A stretch of 64,000 nucleotides of DNA from Bacteroidales bacterium (GTDB lineage: Bacteria > Bacteroidota > Bacteroidia > Bacteroidales > F082): the NCBI GenBank assembly GCA_023229245.1, contig JALNZU010000013.1, positions 20,283 to 84,282 of the forward strand, read 5' to 3'. Shown in pieces: positions 25,973-34,039 of the stretch. Position numbers and translations under genes: made by a program. The notes under the pieces were generated by a model. It had not been told where the DNA came from. It saw nothing but the letters and a program-made list of their open reading frames with translations, and did not search any database. Within the stretch, counting starts at the first letter, position 1. Each line of letters opens with the position of its first letter.

Positions 25973-28024
25973 TTATCCGGGATAAGCAATACGGACATGA
26001 TAAATATTGAGTAATTTCTTTTTCAACATTTTTTTCACTTTGTTTAATTCCCGTAAAGTAATATTTGCATTCACAAATTGTCCGTCTTCTATCTGCTTAT
26101 TGATGATATTTTCTACCAGATCGTTGATTTTTTGTTCGTTAGGCTCTTTCATGCTCCTTGATGCTGCCTCTACAGAGTCGGCCATCATCACTACAGCTGT
26201 TTCTTTGGAAAATGGGATTGGTCCTCTGTATCTGAAGTCGCGTTCGTCAATAGTTAGTCCAGGATGCAGTCGTTTTTCCAACATATAAAAGTAATTTGTC
26301 CGGCTTGTGCCATGATGAGTTCGTATGAATTCGATGATCTGATCTGGTAATCCGGCTTTACGCGCCATATTGATTCCTTTTAAAACATGTCCGATTATTA
26401 TAGCTGCACTCTCTCGCGGAGGCAGGTCATCGTGTGGGTTAAAGGCACCCATTTGATTTTCAATATAGAAATATGGGCTCGCCATCTTACCTATATCATG
26501 ATACAAAGCTCCGGTGCGTGCCAGCAACACATCCCCTCCTATTTCGTAAAGTGCTTCTTCTGCCAGATTGGCTACCTGCATAGAATGCTGAAAGGTGCCG
26601 GGAGCTTTGGAAGCCAGTTCGTGCAACAAAGGACTGTTGGTATTGCTAAGCTCAAGCAAGCTAAGGTCGGTCACCAAACCAAACATGCGCTCAATCAGAA
26701 AAATTAATGGTAATGCTAAAATAGTCAGCATTGAACTTCCTGCAAAAATCCATAACATCCGATATTCAACCTGATGAAAATCAGATGCAAACATCAGGTT
26801 AAACCCTAAAAATACAAGTATGTATCCAACAAACACCAAAAAAGAAGCCCGGAAAAAATACAAGCGCTTGTTGTGATCAGCTAAGCTTAATACCACTACA
26901 TACCCTACTATAAGCTGTTGAAACACAAACTGAAATGCATTTGTCATGCTAATAGCTACCAATAAAATGGTAAGCAAATGAACTAAAAAAGTGGTTCGCG
27001 CATCATAAAAGGTAATCAACAATATTGGCAGCATACCATATGGGAAGAGATATATCAGTGAAGGCGCCTGTTCAAGCAATATCTGTGAAGGTATGACCAC
27101 CAATAAAAGAAGAAGCAGGATAAGATTTATTTTTTTCAGTTCACTAAAAATGTTTTTCTTAAAAATACGTAAGTAATAAAACAGTATCCCTAACACTATC
27201 AACACAAGTAGTATTTTCCCGGCTATCAGTGTGCCTGAGCGAATGCTGTCATCCGACAATGAAGTAAACTCAGCTTGCAACGAGCTTAGTATCAGATATT
27301 TTTCTTCATCAACTGTTTCGCCTTCAGAAATGATCAGTTCTCCTTTTTGCACTAAGCCAAATACTGGCGAAACACGTTGCCATGCCTGCTCAGTTGCCTG
27401 AGTAGTAAAATAAGGATCAAACACTATGTTTTGAACCATCGCCTCACGCAACATATTCAGTATTGCTTCTTTATGTTCGACACTAGCTACAGCTAACTGC
27501 TGACGGCAGTATTCAAAAGCAGTAGCTATAGTAAAGAAATCCTCTTCCGATGCAGTACTCACTTCCTTATTATGCACTAAATTGATCAGTACACCAGATT
27601 TACCTCTTGCATCAATGATTTGGTGATGCTGAATGATTCCCTTGGTATAAACCTGATCAAAGAGCTTTAGAATCCACTGCTTTTGAGAGTTTTCAAGCTC
27701 TAAGACCATAGCCTGTTCGTTCAATTTCTTTTCAAGTTCTTTTCTGGCTTCGACAACAAGTTCATCCTGTTTCTGGAAATAAGGATACACCTGATCGGCT
27801 ATCTGCTGTCTTTCAGCCTCTATGCGATCGGCCGACTTATGAATAGTGAAATCGAATGGAGCAATCAAAGTGGTGTGCTGCCAAGGCTTACCCAGATGAA
27901 ACTCATACCTGAATGAAGAAGAATCAGGCATCAGCCAGACTATCAACACTAAAACAATGATAAAAGGAAGTATCTTGAAAAGCTCGTAATGAATCTGTAA
28001 AAGCCGCTGGATCAAAGGGCGCAT
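25973..28024 (-). CDS. 7TM-HD cyclic-di-AMP phosphodiesterase (PgpH type)
   Basis: 683 residues. An N-terminal membrane helix (LPFIIVLVLIVWLM) leads to an extracytoplasmic 7TMR-HDED domain of about 230 residues, then a block of six or seven helices (FYYLRIF to IFLIERM) and a cytoplasmic HD domain with LYHDIGKMASPYFYIENQMG. The PgpH family hydrolyses cyclic di-AMP. The frame continues 33 codons upstream but the -7 box at 28047-28054 falls inside that extension, so the Met at 28024 is used. The gene converges with the WbqC-like gene, stops 13 bases apart. Confidence 0.9.
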   Translation of the reverse strand: MRPLIQRLLQIHYELFKILPFIIVLVLIVWLMPDSSSFRYEFHLGKPWQHTTLIAPFDFTIHKSADRIEAERQQIADQVYPYFQKQDELVVEARKELEKKLNEQAMVLELENSQKQWILKLFDQVYTKGIIQHHQIIDARGKSGVLINLVHNKEVSTASEEDFFTIATAFEYCRQQLAVASVEHKEAILNMLREAMVQNIVFDPYFTTQATEQAWQRVSPVFGLVQKGELIISEGETVDEEKYLILSSLQAEFTSLSDDSIRSGTLIAGKILLVLIVLGILFYYLRIFKKNIFSELKKINLILLLLLLVVIPSQILLEQAPSLIYLFPYGMLPILLITFYDARTTFLVHLLTILLVAISMTNAFQFVFQQLIVGYVVVLSLADHNKRLYFFRASFLVFVGYILVFLGFNLMFASDFHQVEYRMLWIFAGSSMLTILALPLIFLIERMFGLVTDLSLLELSNTNSPLLHELASKAPGTFQHSMQVANLAEEALYEIGGDVLLARTGALYHDIGKMASPYFYIENQMGAFNPHDDLPPRESAAIIIGHVLKGINMARKAGLPDQIIEFIRTHHGTSRTNYFYMLEKRLHPGLTIDERDFRYRGPIPFSKETAVVMMADSVEAASRSMKEPNEQKINDLVENIINKQIEDGQFVNANITLRELNKVKKMLKKKLLNIYHVRIAYPG

Positions 28025-28330
28025 AAACAGTACAATTTTATCCGGACAAATGTACATGTTTTTTCTAAGGAAACCATCAAGTACTTTAGGCTCTGGCACA
28101 TTGTCAGTCGATAGGATGTACACACCATCAGCAAATCATCTGTAATAGCATGGATGGCTGAAAAGCTTTATTTTTGACAAAGTTTTGAGTAAAAGAAAAC
28201 GCATTGGTTAAGCTCATGCAACAATGATTTTAAATCATACTGTATCAAACAGTAAAAGATAAATCAGTACACCTTCACCTATGGCAAGTCTTTCTTACTC
28301 AGCATATGTTTACAGTATAATTTTAATTCC
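28025..28330. other. Divergent intergenic region
   Basis: Holds the -7 box of the leftward gene and a possible rightward -7 box TATTTTTG at 28169-28176, which would give the NlpC gene a leader of about 150 bases. Nothing else recognised. Confidence 0.4.
28047..28054 (-). promoter_or_regulatory. -7 box of the PgpH-type gene
   Basis: Minus-strand TACATTTG, exact TAnnTTTG, 22 bases before the start at 28024. Confidence 0.5.
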
Positions 28331-29095
28331 ATGAATCTAGCCCAATGTAATCTTTCTGTAGTGCCTGTTCGTGCCGAGCCTTCTGAAAAAAGCGAAATGA
28401 TAAGCCAACTGCTTTTCGGGGAACGCTGTGAAATACATACTTCCCATTCGGGGTGGGCGCATATACGCATTTTAGATGACGACTATGAAGGATGGTGTAG
28501 CCTCAATCAACTTGGCCTGATGGCGGCTGATACAGCTATTGAACACACCAAAGGGAAAAAAATCTTAGTCAGTCAAACAGGCAGTGTCATAGAGGGCAGT
28601 ATTGAAAAGTTAATCAGTTTTGGAAGTATTTTATACACTGAGGGTCAGCCGACACAAGCTGTTCTTCAGCCGATGGAGGGTCGTTGGCGTGAATTTCCTA
28701 TACGATCATCAGTAACACAACTCATTGAAGATGCACAGCTTTTTATGGGGACACCTTATCTTTGGGGCGGCCGAAGTATATTCGGATTAGATTGTTCCGG
28801 TTTTATTCAGATACTTTTTAAAGCCAATGGAATTTCGCTGCCTCGCGATGCCCGTCAACAGGTGCATATAGGTGAAACCATTAATTTCAGAGAAGAAGCC
28901 AAAGCAGGTGATCTGCTCTTTTTCGATAACACAGAAGGTGACATAACCCATGTAGGCATGCTGATAGACGGAAAGAATGTCATACATGCCTCCGGTTTTG
29001 TCAGATCAGATCAGGCTGACCATTATGGTATTTTCAATCGGGATACCGGAAGTTACACCCATAAGCTCCGGATTATTAAGCGTATTACAATATAA
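28331..29095 (+). CDS. NlpC/P60 (C40) peptidase with bacterial SH3 domain
   Basis: 254 residues. The first 125 form SH3b-like domains (VPVRAEPSEKSEMISQLLFG, then WAHIRILDDDYEGW). The NlpC/P60 domain covers about 128-254 with the triad Cys155 (LDCSGFIQ), His207 (DITHVGML) and the third polar residue His219 (NVIHASGF). The family cleaves gamma-D-glutamyl-diamino-acid bonds in cell-wall peptides, as does the related dipeptidyl-peptidase VI. No signal peptide is visible, so it probably acts on recycled muropeptides in the cytoplasm. Confidence 0.93.
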   Translation: MNLAQCNLSVVPVRAEPSEKSEMISQLLFGERCEIHTSHSGWAHIRILDDDYEGWCSLNQLGLMAADTAIEHTKGKKILVSQTGSVIEGSIEKLISFGSILYTEGQPTQAVLQPMEGRWREFPIRSSVTQLIEDAQLFMGTPYLWGGRSIFGLDCSGFIQILFKANGISLPRDARQQVHIGETINFREEAKAGDLLFFDNTEGDITHVGMLIDGKNVIHASGFVRSDQADHYGIFNRDTGSYTHKLRIIKRITI

Positions 29096-29221
29096 ATCAA
29101 CTCCGTATCAACTATTTTCTTTGAAGTAAAAAATTTCAATACATAGCTTAAATCGCTTTAATATCACTATATGGTATGGTTTATGTGAGCTGCTTTCCAA
29201 ATCAATAAAAATCATTTTACT

Positions 29222-29575
29222 ATGGTACTTCAAACAAATTTAGAGCATATTCGTACGGCAGATGAGCTCAACACTCTTATCCAAGAAGAAGAAAACGTAA
29301 TGGTATGTTTAGGTCGTATGGGGCCAATGTGTATTCCGGTGTATGGCATCATGGAAGAATTGGAAGAGGAATATACTCATGTAAAGTTTCGTGATATGCT
29401 TTTTGATACGCCCGAAGCAGCAGTGATCCGTAACCTCCCTGAATGCAGGGGTTTTATGGGACTCCCGTTTACGGTCTATTATAAAAATGGTAAGGTAGTA
29501 GCAGCTACCAGCAGCATACAGAACCGCGATCAGATCACTGCTATATTAGACACTCATTTTGGTAATAATCAATAA
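29222..29575 (+). CDS. Atypical thioredoxin-fold protein without CxxC
   Basis: 117 residues with a thioredoxin-like layout: ENVMVCLGRMGPMCIPVYGIMEEL would be the active-site helix (quoted as MVCLGRMGPMC and IPVYGIMEEL), VKFRDMLFD a strand, and GLPFTVYYKNGKVV the cis-Pro loop and last strands. The classical WCGPC is replaced by RMGPM-C: neither CxxC cysteine is in place. The cysteines present are Cys29, Cys37 and Cys75. Its stop is 18 bases before a thioredoxin reductase gene, so the two very likely form an operon and a functional pair. Redox chemistry might use Cys29/Cys37 or Cys37/Cys75 (inference). Confidence 0.82.
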   Translation: MVLQTNLEHIRTADELNTLIQEEENVMVCLGRMGPMCIPVYGIMEELEEEYTHVKFRDMLFDTPEAAVIRNLPECRGFMGLPFTVYYKNGKVVAATSSIQNRDQITAILDTHFGNNQ

Positions 29576-29593
29576 AATATTGGAGATTGGCTT

Positions 29594-30550
29594 ATGAAGT
29601 CAACACATTATCAAGCAATTGTCATAGGTGCTGGTCCTGCAGGTCTTACGGCCGGCATCTATCTTTCACGTGCAAAAATATCAACTTTGATCTTGGATTC
29701 AGGTGTAGCCGGCGGCCAGATGGTTTTATCCTATGAGATAGCTAATTATCCGGGCTTTGAAAGTATTTCGGGATATGAGCTGAGCAACAGGATGAAAAAG
29801 CAAGCCAAAAGTTTTGGATGCGATCTTATGTCGGGTATCTCCATCCATGAGTTTGACTTTGCATCAGAGCTCAAATCAGTGGTTCTATCAAACGGAAAAC
29901 GTTTCACAGCAGATACTGTTATACTGGCTACAGGAGGTCGATCAAGAAGCTTGGGAATCGAGGGTGAGGAACATTTTAAAGGCAGAGGAATATCGTATTG
30001 TGCTACTTGTGATGGCGATTTCTTTACCGATAAAGAAATTGCAGTAGTTGGAGGTGGTAATGCCGCATTGGAGGAAGCTGTCTCATTAACCAAATACGCC
30101 TCTCGTGTAACACTGATCCATATGTTAGACCATTTTCAAGCCTTTGAGCATGCACAGCAGGAAGTATATGCCAATCCTAAAATAGATATTAAGATGAACA
30201 GCCGCATCGTGAAGTTCAACGGTAACGAAGCATTGGAATCGATCACTGTAGAAGACATGACTACTGGCTCCACACATCAGCTTGACTTATCGGGTGTATT
30301 TATCTTTATAGGATATGAGGCTAATACCGATTTCATCAACGGACGATGCATCCATTTGAATGAAAGGCAAGAAGTTGTTGTTGATAGTACTATGCAAACT
30401 AATATATCTGGAGTGTTCGCTGCCGGTGATGCCAATGCAAAGCGTTTCAGACAGATCACATTAGCCACAGCCGATGGAACTCTGGCAGCATTACACGCCA
30501 TAGAATACCTGAACAGATCAGCCCGTACGCAAAATGAGGCAGTCGCCTGA
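29594..30550 (+). CDS. trxB: Thioredoxin reductase-like flavoprotein, altered NADPH site
   Basis: 318 residues of the low-molecular-weight thioredoxin reductase type. FAD binding is shown by GAGPAG at 12-17 and the C-terminal GVFAAGDAN; the redox disulfide is CATC at 136-139. The nucleotide domain keeps GGGNAA (153-158), but the segment that in NADPH enzymes reads HRRxxxR is IHMLDHFQAF here, so three arginines that hold the 2'-phosphate are missing. NADH or a non-pyridine donor is therefore likely (inference). It lies directly after the atypical thioredoxin gene. The stop is followed closely by the REP-like array. Confidence 0.9.
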   Translation: MKSTHYQAIVIGAGPAGLTAGIYLSRAKISTLILDSGVAGGQMVLSYEIANYPGFESISGYELSNRMKKQAKSFGCDLMSGISIHEFDFASELKSVVLSNGKRFTADTVILATGGRSRSLGIEGEEHFKGRGISYCATCDGDFFTDKEIAVVGGGNAALEEAVSLTKYASRVTLIHMLDHFQAFEHAQQEVYANPKIDIKMNSRIVKFNGNEALESITVEDMTTGSTHQLDLSGVFIFIGYEANTDFINGRCIHLNERQEVVVDSTMQTNISGVFAAGDANAKRFRQITLATADGTLAALHAIEYLNRSARTQNEAVA

Positions 30551-30567
30551 AAAAAGAATAAAATAGA

Positions 30568-30981
30568 TTCCTAATACGTGCAGAATGAAGGCTTAAACGG
30601 GTTCCTCCCTTCGGTCGGAATGACTGTATAAGAGAGATTCCTATGACGAATACAGGATGAAGGCTTAAACGGGTTCCTCCCTTCGGTCGGAATGACGGTA
30701 TAAAAGGGTTCCTATGACGAATACAGGATGAAGGCTTAATGGGGTTCCTCCCTTCGGTCGGAATGACGGCATAAAGGGTTCCTATGACGAATACAGGATA
30801 AAGGCTTAAAGAGGTTCCTCCCTTCGGTCGGAATGACGGTATAAAGGGTTCCTATGACGAATACAGGATAAAGGCTTAAAGAGGTTCCTCCCTTCGGTCG
30901 GAATGACGGTATAAGAGGGATTCCTACGACGAATACAGGATGAAGGCTTAATGGAGTTCCTCCCTTCGGTCGGAATGACGG
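30568..30981. repeat. Six tandem ~70-bp units with REP-like hairpin core
   Basis: Units start at TTCCTA/TTCCTATG at 30568, 30638, 30709, 30779, 30849 and 30921 (periods 70, 71, 70, 70, 72). Each holds the core CCTCCCTTCGGTCGGAAT, which on the other strand folds as ATTCC/GGAAT, a tandem G-A mismatch, CC/GG and a GAA loop. Unit lengths not divisible by three show that it is not coding. Confidence 0.9.
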
Positions 30982-31119
30982 CACTTACTATGTTACTAGG
31001 GGTTGGATTCATAGTGGCGGCGCAGCCGCCACTATGAATCCAACCATCCCATTATAACCCGATTGTCATTCCGACCGAAGGGAGGAATCTTGCTACCGGA
31101 TAATGGGGGATTCAGATGT
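30934..31119. repeat. Compound palindromic block, copy 1
   Basis: 186 bases: end of the sixth array unit with the core, a spacer, a perfect 45-bp palindrome (31001-31045), a spacer, the inverted core (31065-31087) and a tail ending GATTCAGATGT. Copy 2 at 31409-31594 is the same length and differs at about seven positions by eye. Confidence 0.9.
31001..31045. repeat. Perfect 21-bp-stem palindrome, copy 1
   Basis: Stem 31001-31021 begins GGTTGGATTCATAG, loop GCA at 31022-31024, stem 31025-31045. Fully complementary; it could form a cruciform or a strong RNA hairpin but has no T tract. Confidence 0.92.
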
Positions 31120-31185
31120 AAAAAGGGATATTTCATTTTTAACGATTAGTTGAAGCGCTTACTGATAGTGAGTTAATACCATTTT

Positions 31186-31335
31186 TCAATTGGGTTTATC
31201 AAAATCAAGTGGTGGGATGATCTTTTCTTTCTCTAAATCTCTAAGCAGTTCTGAAACTTGATGGGTAAATAGTTTCTTTTCTCTGACAAAACCCTTTTCT
31301 GTAACAAGTTCATTCAATTTTACATCCTTTCCCAC
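31186..31335 (-). pseudogene. 49-codon GTG frame or gene remnant between the two blocks
   Basis: On the minus strand a frame starts GTG at 31335 and ends TGA at 31186. The product (KLNELVTEKGFVREKKLF, then THQVSELLRDLEKEKIIP and PLDFDKPN) has the charge and helix pattern of real protein, unlike chance translations nearby. A stop codon directly before the GTG blocks any longer version. No clear ribosome site or -7 box was found. It may be the tail of a gene broken when the repeat blocks formed, or a small gene. Not recognised. Confidence 0.4.
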
Positions 31336-31408
31336 AACTTAAATACTAATTTTGGTTTGGAATGCCCACTACCTTTGAATAACAAAACATTTTAGTTCCC
31401 AAGACGTG

Positions 31409-31594
31409 TACAGGATAAAGGCTTAAAGAGGTTCCTCCCTTCGGTCGGAATGACGGCACTTACTATGTTACTAGGGGTTGGATTCATAGTGGCGGCGCAG
31501 CCGCCACTATGAATCCAACCATCCCATTATAACCCAACTGTCATTCCGACCGAAGGGAGGAATCTTACTACCGGATAATGGGGGATTCAGATGT
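31409..31594. repeat. Compound palindromic block, copy 2
   Basis: Same 186-base arrangement as copy 1, with the palindrome at 31476-31520. It is preceded by a single array-like unit beginning near 31396. Confidence 0.9.
31476..31520. repeat. Perfect 21-bp-stem palindrome, copy 2
   Basis: Identical in sequence to the palindrome at 31001-31045 (stem 31476-31496, loop 31497-31499, stem 31500-31520). Confidence 0.92.
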
Positions 31595-31604
31595 TTAAAA
31601 TTTG

Positions 31605-31612
31605 TACTTTTG
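31605..31612 (+). promoter_or_regulatory. -7 box of the small membrane protein gene
   Basis: TACTTTTG, exact TAnnTTTG, 24 bases before the ATG at 31637 and only 11 bases after the end of repeat block copy 2. Confidence 0.5.
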
Positions 31613-31636
31613 GAGTTCTAACAATTTTCAGTGCAC

Positions 31637-31822
31637 ATGAAAAAACTGAATATCATCCAACTTTTTACTATTATCTTTTATACGTTCGGGATTAGTTTTT
31701 TAAACTTTAAAGACCTTTCCTTCTCAGTGAATGTAAAAGCTTATTTAGCTCTATTGTTTGGGGTTTTCCTAACAATCATTTCAATTGTAGTAGCAAGGAA
31801 AAACAGAAAGCATAAGCAATGA
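31637..31822 (+). CDS. Small two-helix membrane protein, hypothetical
   Basis: 61 residues from the ATG at 31637 (a GTG two codons earlier is less likely). Two predicted transmembrane helices, about residues 5-22 (IIQLFTIIFYTFGISFL) and 33-52 (AYLALLFGVFLTIISIVV), end in a basic tail RKNRKHKQ, so both ends should be cytoplasmic. A good -7 box supports expression. No family is recognised. The layout (hydrophobic, about 60 residues, alone) is common among uncharacterised small inner-membrane proteins; a toxin of the type I class is conceivable but no antisense RNA signal was found. Confidence 0.6.
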   Translation: MKKLNIIQLFTIIFYTFGISFLNFKDLSFSVNVKAYLALLFGVFLTIISIVVARKNRKHKQ

Positions 31823-32052
31823 TGTGAATTGGGGCCTACGTATATTTTATGAAGTGATACCGAGCAGCCATACTAAGATTGAACCTTGCTGGTTGATTTA
31901 ATAGTTGATCCACAGGATATTTTTTTAACTTTTCCGGATTTTCCTAAAAAGTTTATCTGTTATCAGGATATAAAATACACCACACCAATTTGTCAGGATT
32001 TCAATCAGCTGTTAATACTGGTACGCAGTTGTCTTAGCGCACTATCCACAAA

Positions 32053-32083
32053 GTTGAGGATTCAGTTTTTTAGTATAAATTTG
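32053..32083 (+). promoter_or_regulatory. dprA promoter
   Basis: -33-like GTTG at 32053-32056, 19-base spacer, -7 TAAATTTG at 32076-32083. The dprA ATG follows after only 7 bases, so the message is leaderless or nearly so. Confidence 0.6.
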
Positions 32084-32090
32084 ACGTTCG

Positions 32091-33188
32091 ATGGACGATC
32101 AACTTTTATATCAGATAGCCCTCACGCTCATTCCTGGTGTTGGCGATGTGAATGGTAAAAAATTAGTTGCCTATTGCGGAGGACCTCAGGCAGTTTTTCG
32201 GGAAAAGAAGAAACTATTGGAAAAGATACCCGGTATAGGTAGCTATGTGATACAAAGCATATTACAGTTTAAAGATTTTATACGTGTTGAAGCTGAGTTG
32301 GAGTTTATTAAAAAAAACAATATTCAGCCCTTGTTTTATCTTCATCCGGAATATCCCAAGCGACTGCAACATTGTGCCGACAGTCCTATGATGCTGTATT
32401 ACAAGGGCAATGCAACACTTAATCATCACCGTATTATTGGTATAGTAGGCACGCGTCATCCTACTGAATACGGAAAACATTATTGCGAACAATTGGTTGA
32501 ATCCCTCAGGCATGACGATCTACACATAGTCAGTGGCTTAGCGTATGGTATTGACACCTGTGCTCATCGAGCCTCATATCAAAACAACATCCCTACTATT
32601 GGCGTATTAGGTCATGGCCTTGATCGTATCTATCCGGCAGTAAATCGTTCATTAGCAAGTCGTATGCTTGACAATGGAGGACTATTGACCGAGTTTATGA
32701 GCCGGACACAGCCCGATAGAGAAAATTTTCCAAGGCGAAACCGGATCATAGCCGGAATGGTGGATGCGCTTATAGTAGTTGAATCGGCAAAAAAAGGTGG
32801 AGCTCTCATCACTGCAAATATTGCCAATTCCTATAACAGGGATGTGTTTGCTGTACCCGGAAGGGTGGGCGATATCTATAGCGAAGGATGCAATTATTTG
32901 ATACGTACCAATCAGGCCGAGCTATTGGAGAATGCCAAAAATCTGCGGTATATAATGGGTTGGGAGAAAACAGTAAAAGCTAGTGGACATCAAACTAAAT
33001 TATTCAGAGAATTTACAGAAGAGGAGCAACTTATTATGAATTTCTTTGAGAACCAGAACGAATGTCGTTTAGATGATATTATGATCAACAGCGGTTTCTC
33101 TGCATCAAAATTAGCTTCCTTGCTCCTAACCCTTGAGTTTGATGGCATAGTTACTGCCCTACCCGGAAAACGCTACAAAAAAAACTAA
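32091..33188 (+). CDS. dprA: DNA processing protein DprA
   Basis: 365 residues. The N-terminal helix-hairpin-helix region has LIPGVGDVNGKKLVAYCGG and LEKIPGIGSYVIQSI. The Rossmann-like core contains HRIIGIVGTRHPTEYGKHY, IVSGLAYGIDTCAHRAS, TIGVLGHGLDRIYP, FPRRNRIIAGMVDALIVVE and KKGGALITANIA, all hallmarks of DprA/Smf. The C-terminal winged helix (ECRLDDIMINSGFSASKLAS) is present. DprA protects incoming single-stranded DNA and loads RecA in natural transformation. No other competence gene is near. Complete and unremarkable in length. Confidence 0.95.
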   Translation: MDDQLLYQIALTLIPGVGDVNGKKLVAYCGGPQAVFREKKKLLEKIPGIGSYVIQSILQFKDFIRVEAELEFIKKNNIQPLFYLHPEYPKRLQHCADSPMMLYYKGNATLNHHRIIGIVGTRHPTEYGKHYCEQLVESLRHDDLHIVSGLAYGIDTCAHRASYQNNIPTIGVLGHGLDRIYPAVNRSLASRMLDNGGLLTEFMSRTQPDRENFPRRNRIIAGMVDALIVVESAKKGGALITANIANSYNRDVFAVPGRVGDIYSEGCNYLIRTNQAELLENAKNLRYIMGWEKTVKASGHQTKLFREFTEEEQLIMNFFENQNECRLDDIMINSGFSASKLASLLLTLEFDGIVTALPGKRYKKN

Positions 33189-33299
33189 TTAGAAAGACAG
33201 CTGATTGAAAAGCATTTCCACTTCGCCACACATAGTATCCACCGGCAAAGTCAGGCTTGACCAAAAAATTAAGACATCATTTATTCCAAAGGATTATTG

Positions 33300-33307
33300 T
33301 AGTTTTG
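33300..33307 (+). promoter_or_regulatory. -7 box of the barrel-nadE-esterase operon
   Basis: TAGTTTTG, exact TAnnTTTG, 24 bases before the ATG at 33332. Confidence 0.5.
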
Positions 33308-33331
33308 CGGTATAAATCAAACGTATAATTT

Positions 33332-34027
33332 ATGACACGAAAATTTACTGTGATGCTGATTTGTCTTATCCTAAGCAGCACGCTTATTGCTCAGGAAAAG
33401 GCTTTTCATTTCGGATTTAAAATTGCTCCCAGCATGAGCTGGATCAAGCCTCAGTCGCAGAATTATGTAAATGAAGGAGTTAGACTAGGGTTTAACTGGG
33501 GTTTTGTAGGCGATTTTTATTTAATGGAGAACTACAGCCTGCAATCAGGATTCAACATTTTGTATGTAAACGGAGCATACTCATATCCAGACATGTATCA
33601 GCCCGATGGTGTCTCATCACCTATAACAGGCACAACAACACGTGAATTGCGTTTGAAATATGTGCAAATACCAGCCATACTACGAATGCGAACCAATTAT
33701 ATTGATAAAATGGCTTTTTATGGCGAAGCTGGTCTGGCATTGGCATTTAAAACAGGCGCCAAAGCTGATGATGAGTTTCAAGGACAGATACTTACTCATA
33801 CCTTAACCGATCAGGATGTCAGTAAACAATATCGGTTCTCAAGAGAATCACTAGTTCTGGGTGCCGGTATGTTTTATAAATTAAACGGGTCAACACGGCT
33901 TTTTGGAGGCCTGAGATTCGATAATAATTTTTTCGACATCATCAAAGACCAGAATGCAGTGGACCCCAAAGTGAAGCAAAACGGAATTGCAAACTATATT
34001 GAACTGAATATTGGTATCCTCCTTTAA
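33332..34027 (+). CDS. Outer-membrane beta-barrel protein, PorT-like
   Basis: 231 residues. Signal peptide to about residue 20 (LSSTLIAQ). The mature part starts FHFGFKIAPSMSWIKPQS and runs through barrel strands YSLQSGFNILYVNGAY, LRLKYVQIPAILRMRT, AFYGEAGLALAFKTG and the terminal YIELNIGILL. The pattern, including an ENYSLQSG strand and a KYVQIPA strand, resembles the PorT family linked to T9SS in Porphyromonas, but the family is broad, so the exact role is uncertain. It starts an operon with nadE (12-base gap) and an esterase. Confidence 0.78.
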   Translation: MTRKFTVMLICLILSSTLIAQEKAFHFGFKIAPSMSWIKPQSQNYVNEGVRLGFNWGFVGDFYLMENYSLQSGFNILYVNGAYSYPDMYQPDGVSSPITGTTTRELRLKYVQIPAILRMRTNYIDKMAFYGEAGLALAFKTGAKADDEFQGQILTHTLTDQDVSKQYRFSRESLVLGAGMFYKLNGSTRLFGGLRFDNNFFDIIKDQNAVDPKVKQNGIANYIELNIGILL

Positions 34028-34039
34028 CACTATTGATAT

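Noticed and set aside
30568..30981. CRISPR array
   Set aside because: The stretches between the cores are themselves repeated, so there are no unique spacers, and no cas genes are near.
30736..31012. Two overlapping minus-strand open frames with repeated SFRPKGGTPLSL / PTEGRNLFKP peptides
   Set aside because: They are translations of the 70-bp hairpin array. Unit lengths are not multiples of three, so the same DNA is read in different frames; this is not coding selection.
31886..32158. 90-codon plus-strand frame before dprA
   Set aside because: It crosses the dprA promoter and overlaps the dprA start in another frame; no protein-like features.
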